NCBI RefSeq assembly: GCF_014648075.1
Contig: NZ_BMQK01000010.1
Location: forward strand, 186,001 to 250,000
Direction of reading: 5' to 3'
DNA from: Streptomyces ruber
Lineage (GTDB): Bacteria; Actinomycetota; Actinomycetes; Streptomycetales; Streptomycetaceae
Length of the DNA: 64,000 nt
Part shown: in pieces, positions 24,358-59,587 of the stretch
How the letters are laid out: the number at the start of each line of letters is the position of its first letter
How positions within the stretch are numbered: position 1 is the stretch's first letter
Position numbers and translations under genes: made by a program
Notes under the pieces: generated by a model
Told to the model about the DNA's origin: nothing
The model's input: the letters and a program-made list of their open reading frames with translations, nothing else
The model's database searches: none

Positions 24358-25623
24358 ATGCTTGACCAGCCGCACTTCGGCCGCCGGTTGAGGCGACTCA
24401 GGCTGGAGCGAGGCCTGAGCCAGGCCCATGTGGTGGGCGAGGGCATGTCCACGGGATACCTGTCACGCCTGGAGTCCGGGGAGCGCCGGCCCACCGAACG
24501 GGCCGTCGCCTACCTCGCGGAGCGGCTCGGCGTCGATGTGTCCGTCCTGACCCGTCCCACGGACGGCTCGCTCACCGAGGTACTGGCCGGCGCGCTGTCG
24601 GCGCCCTCCAGCACGGACAGCGCCGACGCCCTGGCCCGCGCGCTCGAGGACGACGAACGAGAGGACCCCGCCGCCCGCTGGCAGGCCCTCTGGCTGCTCA
24701 GCCGCATCAACCGGCGCAACGGCGACCACGAGCGGGAGCTCGGCCAGCTCCTGGAGATCATCGAGCTGAGCGACCTGCTGGACTCGCCGGAGCTCCGCGC
24801 CCGGGCGTACATGCAGTACGCCCGGTGCCTGCGCGCGCTGGGCAAGATGCAGAAGGCGGAGCCGGCGGCCGTGCAGGCGCTCGCCATCGCCCGCGACGGG
24901 TCCTTGTCCGTGGCCGACACGATGGCCGCGCTCATGGTGCTGATCAGCATCGAGACGGAGATCGGCAGCATGGAGGCGGCCGGTCGGCACGTCGAGGAAC
25001 TGGAGCGGGAACTGCTGCCGGCCGCCGCTCCGTCGCAGGCGGCCGAGGCCCTCTGGACCGCCGCCATGGTCAGCAACCGCCAGGGGGACCACACCGCCGC
25101 CCAGGCCAAGCTCGACAAGGCGCTCGACCTCCTCGACGGCAAGGACGACCTGACCCTGTGGACGAGGCTGCGGGCGGCGGCGGCCGCCGCCGCGCTGCAG
25201 ATGGCCCCCGCCCGCGTGGACGCGGCCGAACACTGGCTGGGCGAGGCCGAGTCCGTCATCGAGCTGATCGGCACGCCGCTGCAGGTCCAGGAACTCCATG
25301 CCCTGCAGGCACACCTGGCGTTCCACAAGGGGGAGCTGGACGACGCCCGGGCCCGCTGCACCGCCCTGCTGTCGGACAAGGGCCTCCGCCTGTCCTACCG
25401 CGACCGGGTACGCCTGACGGTGCTGAAGGGGCAGCTGACGATCCTGGACGGCCGCATCGACGACGGGATCGCCATCCTGCAGGAGGTGGGACAACAGGCC
25501 GCCGACTCCAAGAACCTGGACCTGGCGGCCCACATCTGGCACTCCCTGGCGACCACGCTGACCGGCGTACGCGCCTCCGAGACCGCCGACACGACCCGGG
25601 ACGACTGCGACGCCGGCTGCTAG
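24358..25623 (+). CDS. Xre-family HTH regulator with TPR-like C-terminal domain
   Basis: 421-aa protein. The N-terminal Xre HTH (about residues 5-62) has FGRRLRRLRLERGLSQAHV and the recognition helix MSTGYLSRLESGERRPTE. The remaining 340 residues are helical repeats of TPR character, such as RARAYMQYARCLRALGKMQKAEPA, AEALWTAAMVSNRQGDHTAA and QELHALQAHLAFHKGELDDA. This HTH-plus-TPR build resembles peptide-sensing RRNPP regulators, where the TPR groove binds a short peptide. The ATG at 24358 has GAGGTGGG directly upstream; a longer reading from 24277 lacks such a site. It is divergent from a small exported-peptide gene and convergent with the AT-ER gene. It may control either cluster. It is not a SARP or LuxR activator. 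Confidence 0.85.
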   Translation: MLDQPHFGRRLRRLRLERGLSQAHVVGEGMSTGYLSRLESGERRPTERAVAYLAERLGVDVSVLTRPTDGSLTEVLAGALSAPSSTDSADALARALEDDEREDPAARWQALWLLSRINRRNGDHERELGQLLEIIELSDLLDSPELRARAYMQYARCLRALGKMQKAEPAAVQALAIARDGSLSVADTMAALMVLISIETEIGSMEAAGRHVEELERELLPAAAPSQAAEALWTAAMVSNRQGDHTAAQAKLDKALDLLDGKDDLTLWTRLRAAAAAAALQMAPARVDAAEHWLGEAESVIELIGTPLQVQELHALQAHLAFHKGELDDARARCTALLSDKGLRLSYRDRVRLTVLKGQLTILDGRIDDGIAILQEVGQQAADSKNLDLAAHIWHSLATTLTGVRASETADTTRDDCDAGC

Positions 25624-25629
25624 GCACCG

Positions 25630-25682
25630 CGTACGCACCACGGCCCCCGCCGGCGGGATCGGCGGGGGCCGTGGTGCGTACG
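25630..25682. terminator. Bidirectional hairpin between the Xre regulator and the AT-ER gene
   Basis: Perfect 23-bp arms (25630-25652 and 25660-25682) surround a 7-nt loop, between two convergent stops. It probably terminates both transcripts, and it marks the border of the trans-AT PKS operon. Confidence 0.88.
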
Positions 25683-25696
25683 TGCCGGCGTGACGG

Positions 25697-28144
25697 TCAC
25701 GGTGTGCCGGTGTGCGCGGGTTCGGGTGTCCTCGGCAGCGGCGTCCCGGCCGTGCTGGACGGTGTCCCGTGCCAGTGCCGGTACATGGCGTCCATGTGCG
25801 CGGCCGCGCCCTGCAGCAGCCTCAGGCCGATCTCGTCGACGTGGCGCCGCCGCCACGACTCGAGGTCGGTGCCCTTGGCCCACTGGTTGAACGAGCCGAG
25901 CGCCGGGCCGGTGTGGATCTGGTAGTTGGTCCGGTCGTCCCCGCCGTGCAGCGCCAGCCGTGCCGTGTACGCGAAGTACCAGCGGAAGAGCAGCGCCATC
26001 CGCAGTTTCGGGTTCTTCCCGGCCCGGTCCAGGACGTCCTGCCTGCCCCGTGCGCGGAGGTGGGCCCGGGTCTCCTCCCACACCTCCGCGAGGCTCCTGC
26101 GGAAGTAGGTGCGCTCCAGCAGGTCACGGGTCCTGTCCGGGAGGTCCTCCACACCGTCGTAGTGGCTGTAGAGCGAGAACAGCTTGTTGGCACGGGTCGG
26201 GAAGAACACCCCCTTGCGCAGCACCTGCACCTTGGCACCCATTTCGAACATGTCGCCGGCCGGGGCGTACTCGGTGTCGTGGATGTCGATGCCCTGGAGC
26301 ATGTCCTTGACCGCGTCGCTGGTCGCCGCCTCCACCGTGCACTGGTTGACCGAGCCGGTGAGCACGTAGTCGGCGCCGAGCATGAACGCCGCCGCGACCG
26401 CCTCGGGCGTGCCGAGGCCGCCCGCCAGGCCCAGGCAGACGGGCTCGGTGTAGCCGTGGCGCCGCTGCGCCTCCGCGCGCAGTCCGCGCATGGCGGGCAT
26501 CATCACCGTGGCGACGCCGCCGTCGGTGTGCCCGCCCGAGTCGGCCTCGACCGTGATGTCGTGGCTCATCGGCACCCGCCGTGCGAGCTCCGCCTGCTCC
26601 GCGCCCAGGGCGCCCTCCCGCACCAGCCGTTCGAGCACGGCGTCCGGCGCGGGTGACATGAACGCCTGCGCCACCTCCGGGCGGGACACCTTCGCGACCA
26701 CCCGGTGGTCGCACACCGGCGCCCCGTCCGCGCCGCGCCGCAGACCGCGGGCCCGGTACAGGACCAGGGCCGGGGTCATCCGGATGAACGCCGACGCCTC
26801 GACGACCGTCACCCGCTGCCGCAGCAGCATCTCGACCATCGCCCGCTCGGCGGCGGGGTCGTCGTGGTCGGCGAGCAGGTTGACGCCGAACGGCTGCCCG
26901 TCCCCCAGCCGTGCCCGTACGGTGCGCACCGCCTCCTCGACGTCCGCGGGCGACGACCCGCCCGTACCGAGGAAACCGAGCATGCCGCGGCGGCCGAGGG
27001 CCACCACCATGTCCGGCGACGCGATGCCCCGGTACATGCCGCCGCCGACGTACGCGTAGCGCAGGCCCAGCCGACGCCGGAAGACGGCACTGCCGAGGTC
27101 TTCGGGGCGGAAGGAGGCGGTGGGCCGGGGGGTTGGGGTGGGATCGGGCGCTGGGGTGGAACCAGGTGCCGGGGCGGGCCGGGGTGTCGGGGTGGGTGCG
27201 GGTGCCGGGGCGGGTTCAGGTGCCGGGACGGGCTGGGATGCCGGGGCGGATGCGGATGCTCGTGCCGCGGGGCGCGGTGCGGTGCGGATCTGGTCGACCA
27301 GGCGGCCGACGACGCTGCCGCCCAGTTCGACGAACTCGGTCACGCCCTGGTCCAGCAGGTGGTGCACGCTCTCGGTCCACCGTACGGAGCCGGTGATCTG
27401 CGTGGTGAGCAGCTCCGCCGTCCGGCCGGCGGGATACGGGCGTGCGGTGGCGTTGGCGATGACCGGCACCCGCGGGTCGCCCAGGCGGAAGGCCCGCAGG
27501 TAGGCGGCGAACTCCTCCTGCGCCGGGCGCATCAGCGGCGAGTGGAAGGCGCCGGACACCTTCAGCCGCACACAGCGCACCCGGCGGTCCTCCAGGAACG
27601 TCTCCAGCGCGCCGACGGTCCCGGCCTCTCCGGACAGCACGTGCTGGGTGGGGGTGTTGTGGTTGGCCACGGCGAGCGTGGTGAAGCCGCCCTCCCCCAG
27701 CAGCTCGCGCAGACGGTCCTCGTCGATCCCGACCACGGCGACCATGCCGCCGCCGCGGGCCCGCGCCATCAGCTGCCCGCGCCGCTGGACCAGCCGGACC
27801 CCGGTCGCGAAGTCGAAGGCGCCGGCGGCGTGCAGGGCGCAGTACTCCCCCAGGCTGTGCCCGGCGAAGAACGCCGCCGCGTCCCCGTTCTCCTCCCGCC
27901 ACCGGCGGTGGGCGAGGGCGCCGACCACGAACAGGGCCGGCTGGGTGTACTCGGTGCGGTTGAGCAGCCGGTCGGGGTCCTCCAGGCACAGCCGCCGCAG
28001 GTCGTACCCCAGGATGTCCGACGCCTGCCCGACGGACTCGGGGAAGGCGTCGAGGAGGTCGCGCCCCATGCCGCGGGACTGGGCGCCCTGACCGGGGAAG
28101 ACGACGGCCTTCATGTCCCTTGCCCGCATGTCGCTTGCCTGCAT
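25697..28144 (-). CDS. Free-standing AT-ER protein of a trans-AT PKS
   Basis: 815-aa didomain. The malonyl-CoA acyltransferase (about 10-290) has GQGAQ at 18-22, Ser97 in GHSLGEY and the malonyl-type GAFHSPLM. The enoylreductase is of the FMN-dependent PfaD type (about 345-800), with YVGGGMYRGIAS and GLAGGLGTPEAVAAAFMLGADYVLTGSVNQ-like segments. A Pro-rich PAPAPTPTP linker (about 290-345) joins them. It should load malonyl units onto all ACPs of the downstream-type modules, which lack their own AT, and reduce an enoyl group in trans where a saturated bond is needed. Tandem AT-ER proteins in this position, after the last PKS gene, are known from iso-migrastatin and lactimidomycin clusters (MgsH/LtmH). 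The ATG at 28144 has GGGAGG upstream and follows the PKS stop by one base. Confidence 0.9.
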   Translation of the reverse strand: MQASDMRARDMKAVVFPGQGAQSRGMGRDLLDAFPESVGQASDILGYDLRRLCLEDPDRLLNRTEYTQPALFVVGALAHRRWREENGDAAAFFAGHSLGEYCALHAAGAFDFATGVRLVQRRGQLMARARGGGMVAVVGIDEDRLRELLGEGGFTTLAVANHNTPTQHVLSGEAGTVGALETFLEDRRVRCVRLKVSGAFHSPLMRPAQEEFAAYLRAFRLGDPRVPVIANATARPYPAGRTAELLTTQITGSVRWTESVHHLLDQGVTEFVELGGSVVGRLVDQIRTAPRPAARASASAPASQPVPAPEPAPAPAPTPTPRPAPAPGSTPAPDPTPTPRPTASFRPEDLGSAVFRRRLGLRYAYVGGGMYRGIASPDMVVALGRRGMLGFLGTGGSSPADVEEAVRTVRARLGDGQPFGVNLLADHDDPAAERAMVEMLLRQRVTVVEASAFIRMTPALVLYRARGLRRGADGAPVCDHRVVAKVSRPEVAQAFMSPAPDAVLERLVREGALGAEQAELARRVPMSHDITVEADSGGHTDGGVATVMMPAMRGLRAEAQRRHGYTEPVCLGLAGGLGTPEAVAAAFMLGADYVLTGSVNQCTVEAATSDAVKDMLQGIDIHDTEYAPAGDMFEMGAKVQVLRKGVFFPTRANKLFSLYSHYDGVEDLPDRTRDLLERTYFRRSLAEVWEETRAHLRARGRQDVLDRAGKNPKLRMALLFRWYFAYTARLALHGGDDRTNYQIHTGPALGSFNQWAKGTDLESWRRRHVDEIGLRLLQGAAAHMDAMYRHWHGTPSSTAGTPLPRTPEPAHTGTP

Positions 28145-28145
28145 G

Positions 28146-31100
28146 TCAGCGGCCTCCCTGGAGGGACAGCTCGGGGTCGGTCACGGTGTCGGCGGTGGAG
28201 GCGGAGGTGACGGTGGACGGTCGCGGGTCGTCCGGCGCGTAGAGCGTGTCGCACAGTTCCAGCACCTTCTCCAGGGCGTGCGGGGCGGCCAGCACGTCCG
28301 AGTGCGTCACGGTGTCGACGTCCGTCACCGTGAAGTCCCCGATGTTCCGCTCCCACTCCCGCCAGTACTCGGTCCCGTCCACGGGCGGCAGGCCGGACGC
28401 GGGGAACAGCACCATGTACTCCTCGTACTCGCCGAAGAACTCGCCGCCCTTGTTGCGCACGTAGTGGCAGGGCACCTCGTCCGGGCGGGGCAGCGGCCGC
28501 ACCGCGTAGGTCTCGCCCTGCACGGCGTCGAAGTAGCGCGCCAGCTGGTGCACCCGCGCACGCAGCCGGGCCTCGGTACGGTCGACGCCGCGGGCCAGGG
28601 CCGCCTCGATCAGGGAGTCGAGGAACTCCTCCCGGCCCAGCGTCGTGTCGACCTCGTCGCGGCGCAGGATCGGGGACGCCTCGCCGGGCCCGGTCAGCCG
28701 GTTGTCCCCGAGGACGAGGTTGACCGCGCGGAACAGGCTGGTCTTGGCCCGTGCGTCGGCGTCGTCACGGCCGCCGAGCACCAGGGCGTTGGCCCGGTTG
28801 GTGGCGGTGCCGTCGAGCGTGTCCAGCATGACGAACGAGGACACGTCCTGCCCCTGCGCCTGGAGTTCGCGCACCATCTCGTAGGCGAACAGGCCGCCCA
28901 GCGAGAACCCGCCGATGTCGTAGGGGCCTTCGGGCTGTACGGAGCGGATGGCCGCGACGTAGTGCCGGGCCATGGCCTCCTGGCCGACCAGGATGTCCCC
29001 CGAGCCCGTCCAGCCCTTGGGCACGATGCCGTAGAAGGGGCGCCGGGAGCGGGCCGCGAGCGGGGCGTAGCCGCCGACGCCGCCGTTGCCGTCGTGGACC
29101 CAGAAGACCGGCCGGCCGTCCGTGACGCCGTTCATACGGACGAGGACGGAGGAGGCGTCCTCCGACTCCGGTTCATGTCCCGGTCCGGGCTCGGGTTCGG
29201 GTTCGGGTGCGGACGCAGGCCCGGACTCGGACTCGGGTTCCGTCGCGGGCCGGGCGTCACCGTCACCTGCGCCGCCGATCGCCTCGACGAGGTCCTGCAG
29301 CGTCTCGCTGTCGGCGAGGACCTCGAGCGTGAGCTCGGGGTCGATCTCGCTCTGCGCGCGGGTGAGGAACTGGACCTGGAAGATGGAGTCGAAGCCGTAC
29401 CGGCGCAGCGGGACGTCCCGCTTCAGCTCGGCCGGGTCGAGTTCCAGCACGTCGGCGAGGAGCGCGGCGAGACGGTCCGCGGCCGGCTCGCTGTTCGAGG
29501 CCGGGACCGGAGCCGTGGCCGTGGCCGTGTCCGTGGCCGGGAGGAACTGCTCGCGTATCCGTGCGTGGTCTCCGTGCGCCACGATGACGTTGGGCTGTCC
29601 GGCCGCCCAGGCGCGGTACAGGGCGTCGAGTCCCGTGGCGGTGTCCAGGGGCCGCAGGCCCGCCTGTTCCATGAGGGTCACGGCCCGGGCGCCGGCCCGC
29701 ATGCCTCCCTCCTGCCACAGCGGCCAGTTCACCGCGAGGGTGCGTCCCGGGCGGTCTCCCCGCTCGGCCAGACCGGCGCGGTGCGCGGCGAAGGCGTCCA
29801 TGAAGGCGTTGGCGGCGGCGTAGTCGGCCTGGCCCGCGTTGCCGAACGCGGCCATGGAGGAGAAGCCGATGAAGCAGTCCAGCTCCGACGCGGCGCTCGC
29901 CTCGTCGAGGTGGAGCAGCCCGTCGACCTTCGCGGCGAGCACCTCGCGCAGGTCCTCCGCGGACTTGGCCGCGAGATACCCGTCGCGCAGCACGCCCGCC
30001 GCGTGGACGACGCCGTTCAGCGCCCCGTGCGCGGTCTCGACGGCGCGTACGGTCTCCAGGACGGCGTCGCGGTCGGCGACGTCCAGCACGCGGTACTCGG
30101 CGGTGGCGCCCGACGCGCGCAGGTCGGCGAGGAGTCCGTCGTGGGCCGCACCGGCCGGGCTGCGGCCGCACAGCACCAGGACGGGGTGCGCGACCCGCCG
30201 GGCGATGTCCCGGGCCACCGCGGCGCCGAGACCCCCGGCGCCGCCCGTCAGCAGGTAGACCCCGCCGTCGCGCCACGGCAGCGCCGCGGTCCGGTCCGGT
30301 GCCGGGAGTTCACGCCAGCGCGGCACCCGACGGCGTCCCCGGCGGACGCGTACGGCCTCCTCGGCCGGGTCGGCTCCCGCACGGCGCAGTGAGTCGGCCA
30401 GGCCCTCGACGGTGGGCCGCCCGTCGGTCTCGATCAACTGGGTGAGCAGCTGCGGGTGTTCGGCGCGGGCGGTGCGGAGCATGCCGCTCAGCCCGGCCAG
30501 CCAGGGGGTGTCCGCGGGGGTGACCACCTGCACCAGCCGTGTCCCGCGCGCGGAGTCACGGGCGAGGTCGCGGAGCAACGTGAGCAGCCGCCGGGCGTAC
30601 TCCGTGTAGCGGGCCGCGACGTCCCCGTCCGCCTGCCAGGACTCACACGTCCCGTCCAGGGCTCTGGCCAGCGCCGGGACGGCGGCGTCGGACGGTTCCA
30701 GCTCGCACAGGACGACGTGCCGCTTCCCGGTGCATGCCTCCTCCGCCGTGGTGTCCTCCGCGTCCTGCCAGTCCACCCGGATCAGCATCGCGGATGTCTC
30801 CTGCGGCTCCCGTGTCTTCTCCGGCTCCCGCGCCTCCGTGCGCACGGTACGGGTGCTGAAGCCCAGCAGGCGCACGCACACCGTGCCCCGGTCGTCGCAG
30901 AGGTCGACGTCGAGCCGGCGCAGGGACGCGGCGGGGCCGCGGTCGTCGTCGGCACGGCGCACCACGGCCCAGCCCGTCGCCGGGGTGGGGCGGAGCACCT
31001 GCACCTCGCGCACCGTGAAGGGCAGGGCCGCCGCGAACTCCCCGGTTCCGCGGTCGTGTTCCCGTTCGCTCAGCAGCACGCCCAGGGTGGCCTGCAGCGC

Positions 31101-34036
31101 ACCGTCGAGCATGCTCGGGTCGACCGTCAGCCCGGCGGCTTCCGCGGGCAGCCGCAGCCGTGCCAGCGCCCCGTCCGGCCCGTGGTGCAGGGTCTCGATC
31201 GCGCGCAGCGCGGGGCCGTAGTCCAGGCCCATGCGCGCGAACAGTCCGTAGCACTCGGCGGCGTCGCGCCGCTGCGGGCAGCCGGCGCGCAGGGCGTCGA
31301 TGTCGTGCGTCTCGGCGGGGACCTCGCGCAGGGCCGGGTCGAGCTCCGCGGTGCCCTGGGCGTACACCCCGTCCGTGTCGTCGGAGCGCACCTCGAACGC
31401 CCGGACCGTTCCACCGCCGCCGGCGATGGGCCGGAGAGCGATGCGCAGGGTGTGCGGCGCGGTCACCCGCAGCGGACGCAGCCAGGTCACGTCCCGCAGG
31501 CGTACGCCGCCGGCGGGCGCGTCCGGCACCGAGCGGGTGAGCGCGTCGCGGACGAACTCCACATGGGCGGCGCCCGGCACGGTGGGGACGTCGAACACGC
31601 GGTGGTCGGTCAGGTACGGCTCCCGCCCGTCGAGACGGCGCGACCGCTCGTTCCCCTTCGGCTCCTCCCCGGCGCCGCCCGCCCGGTCGGCGACCCAGTA
31701 GCGCCGCAGGCGGAAGGAGTAGGCGGGCAGGGGGATGCGACGGGGCCGGCGTCCCGCGTACAGGCGCCGCCAGTCGAAGTCGCAGCCCGTGGTCCACAGT
31801 CTGACCAGCCGGTTGAGGTTGCCGCGGGCGATCCAGCCGTCGATGGCGCGGGCGGTGTCCTCGTCCGCGGTGAGCGTGGCCCATGCCTCCTGGCGGCCGG
31901 CCCGTCCGACGTGGACGCCCTGGGCGCGGCCGTCGTCCAGGAAGGAGGCGAGGCGGGCGCGCAGGTCGGTGAGCGAGTCGGTGACCAGGCCCAGCCGCTC
32001 CTCCATCGCGACGCGTCCCACCTGGAGGGTGTGGGCGAGCGCGGCGAGGTCGTCCGCGCCGACGTGGCCCGCGTCGATCCAGGCGACCAGGTCCCGTACC
32101 CGGGTGCGCAGGGTCTCGGGGTCCGCCGCCGAGAGCAGGACCGCCACGGGTTCGCGGTCCGCCGGGTCCGGTCCGGCGGGGGTGGGCGGGACGTACTCCT
32201 CCAGGACGACGTGGGCGTTCACCCCGCCGAAGCCGAAGGAGCTGACGCCGGCGCGGCGGGGCAGCTCACGTCCCTCCGCGTCCCGCGGCGCCGCCCACTC
32301 CTGCCGCTCCCGCACCAGATAGAACGGGCTGCCCTCCAGCTCGATGTACGGATTGACCCGCTCGCAGTGCAGCGACGCCACCAGCGTGCGGTGCCGCATC
32401 TGCAACAGCACCTTGATCACACCGGCCACCCCGGCCGCCAGCTCCAGATGCCCGATGTTCGTCTTCACCGAACCCAGACCCACATGCGCACCCGTGACGG
32501 ACGCCCCGTGGGCCGCGTACAGCTCCGCGAACGCCGCCTTCAGCCCGTTCACCTCCACCGGATCACCCAGCGACGTGCCCGTGCCGTGCGCCTCGATGTA
32601 ACCCACCGTCCGCGGATCGATCCCCGCCCGCGCCCACGCCCGCCGGACCAGCGCCGCCTGCGCCCGCGGATTCGGCGAGGTCAGCGAGTTCGCCCGGCCA
32701 CCGTGGTTCTCGCTCGTCGCCCGGATCACCCCGTACACGTGATCCCCGTCCCGCTCGGCCTCCGCCAGCCGCTTCAGCACCAGCATCCCCACGCCCTCAC
32801 CCCGCACATAACCGTCCGCGGCGTCCGAGAACGTCTTGCACCGGCCGTCCACCGCCAGCATCCCCGCCTTGGAGAAACTGATGTGACCGTCGGGGACGAC
32901 GATGGTGTTGACCCCGCCGACGACCGCCATACCGCACTCGCCGCGTTCGATGGCGGCGACGGCGCGGTGCAGGGCGACCAGGGAGCTGGAGCAGGCGGTC
33001 TCGACCGGCTCGCTCGGACCGTGCACGTCCAGGAAGTAGCTCATCCGGTTCGGGCCGACCGACGGGACGCCGCCGGTGGAGGAGACGCTCTCGACCGCGC
33101 CGCCGGTACGTTCGACCAGGTTGCTGTAGCCGGTGTTGGTGGTGCCGACGAACAGGCCGAGGTCACTGCCCGCCAGGGAGTCGGCGGCGTACCCGGCGTC
33201 CTCCAACGCCTTCCACACGTACAGCATGAGCAGCCGCTGCTGAGGGTCCATCAGCAGGGCCTCCTTCGGCGAGATGCCGAAGAACATCGGGTCGAAGTCG
33301 GCCACGCCGTCGATGAAGCCGCCGTACTTGACGTCGGTGCGGCCCCGGTCGCGCTTCGGGTCGCCGTAGTGGGCCCGCCAGTCCCAGCGGTCCTCCGGGA
33401 TCTCCGTGATGCAGTCGCGCCCCTCGCTGAGGTTGCGCCAGAAGGCGTCGACGTCCTCGGCCTGCGGGAAGCGGGCGCTCATACCGATGACGGCGATGGG
33501 GTCGCCGGTACGGTCCGGGACGGCGGGCAGGGCCGGGGGTGGGGTCGGCTGCGGAGGCGTAGACGGGGACGGGGGCGGGGGCGGAGCCGCGGCCGGTGTC
33601 CGGGTGGGGCCCAGGCGGGCCGCGACGGCCGGTCCGTGGTCCTCGACCAGGTGGGTGGAGAAGGCGCGCAGGGTGGGGTGCTCGAAGAGCACGGTCGGCA
33701 TCAGCTCCAGGCCCAGGGCCTCGTTGAGCTGGTTCGCCAGCTGGCTCATGACGATGGAGTCGAGGCCGTACTCGCTGAGCTCGACGTCCGGGTCCAGTTC
33801 CCGTGCGTCGACCTTCAGCAGCGCCGCGACCTCGGTCAGCACGATGTCGGACACCTGGTCCCGCAGGTCCTGGGTGTCGGCTCCGTTCCCGGGGCCGGCC
33901 GCCGGCCGCTCCTGCCGCTCTCGCGGCTCCTGCGGCTCCTGCCGCCACGCGCGGATCAGGCGGAGCGCCTCGTCCTGGCCGATGCGTCCCTGGCGGATGC
34001 CGGCGTGCAGTTCGTCGAGTGATGCGATGGATGTAC

Positions 34037-34040
<4 letters not shown>
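28146..34040 (-). CDS. Terminal trans-AT PKS protein: ACP7-KS8-DH8-KR8-ACP8-TE
   Basis: 1964-aa protein. Helical N-terminal docking region (1-35, SLDELHAGIRQGRIGQDEALRLI); ACP7 (about 58-134, YGLDSIVM), which completes the split module 7 begun by KS7-DH7 of the preceding protein; KS8 (about 178-617, ETACSSSLVALH, EAHGTGT, KTNIGHL). DH8 (about 800-1064) has DHRVFDVPTVP, with Asp replacing the Gly of HxxxGxxxxP, and DGALQ as its second motif. KR8 (about 1084-1467) has TGGAGGLG, HAAGVLRDG and SSMAAFGNAGQADYAAAN. Then ACP8 (YGFDSIFQV) and a type I TE (about 1637-1960, Ser in GFSLGG). Module 8 should form the final C2-C3 double bond, and the TE would release the chain, probably as a macrolactone. 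The GTG at 34040 overlaps the upstream stop (GTGA). The linker before KS8 is Pro-rich. Confidence 0.92.
32187..32892 (-). repeat. KS8 copy of a near-identical 706-bp segment shared with KS7
   Basis: This stretch and 35684-36389 align without gaps at a constant offset of 3497 bp, and I counted only about 11 differences. Similarity resumes at 32960-33045 versus 36457-36542. It covers the C-terminal two-thirds of the KS, including both catalytic His regions. Confidence 0.9.
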
Positions 34041-59548
<25,508 letters not shown>

Positions 59549-59587
59549 GAAGTGCTTCCGTCCAGGAGAGAGGGGCTCGGGACCGGA

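Noticed and set aside
24034..24429. A 200-aa reading of the small-peptide gene starting at 24429
   Set aside because: It would cover the divergent promoter region and the start of the Xre gene. The GTG at 24033 has GGAGG and a promoter at the right distance.
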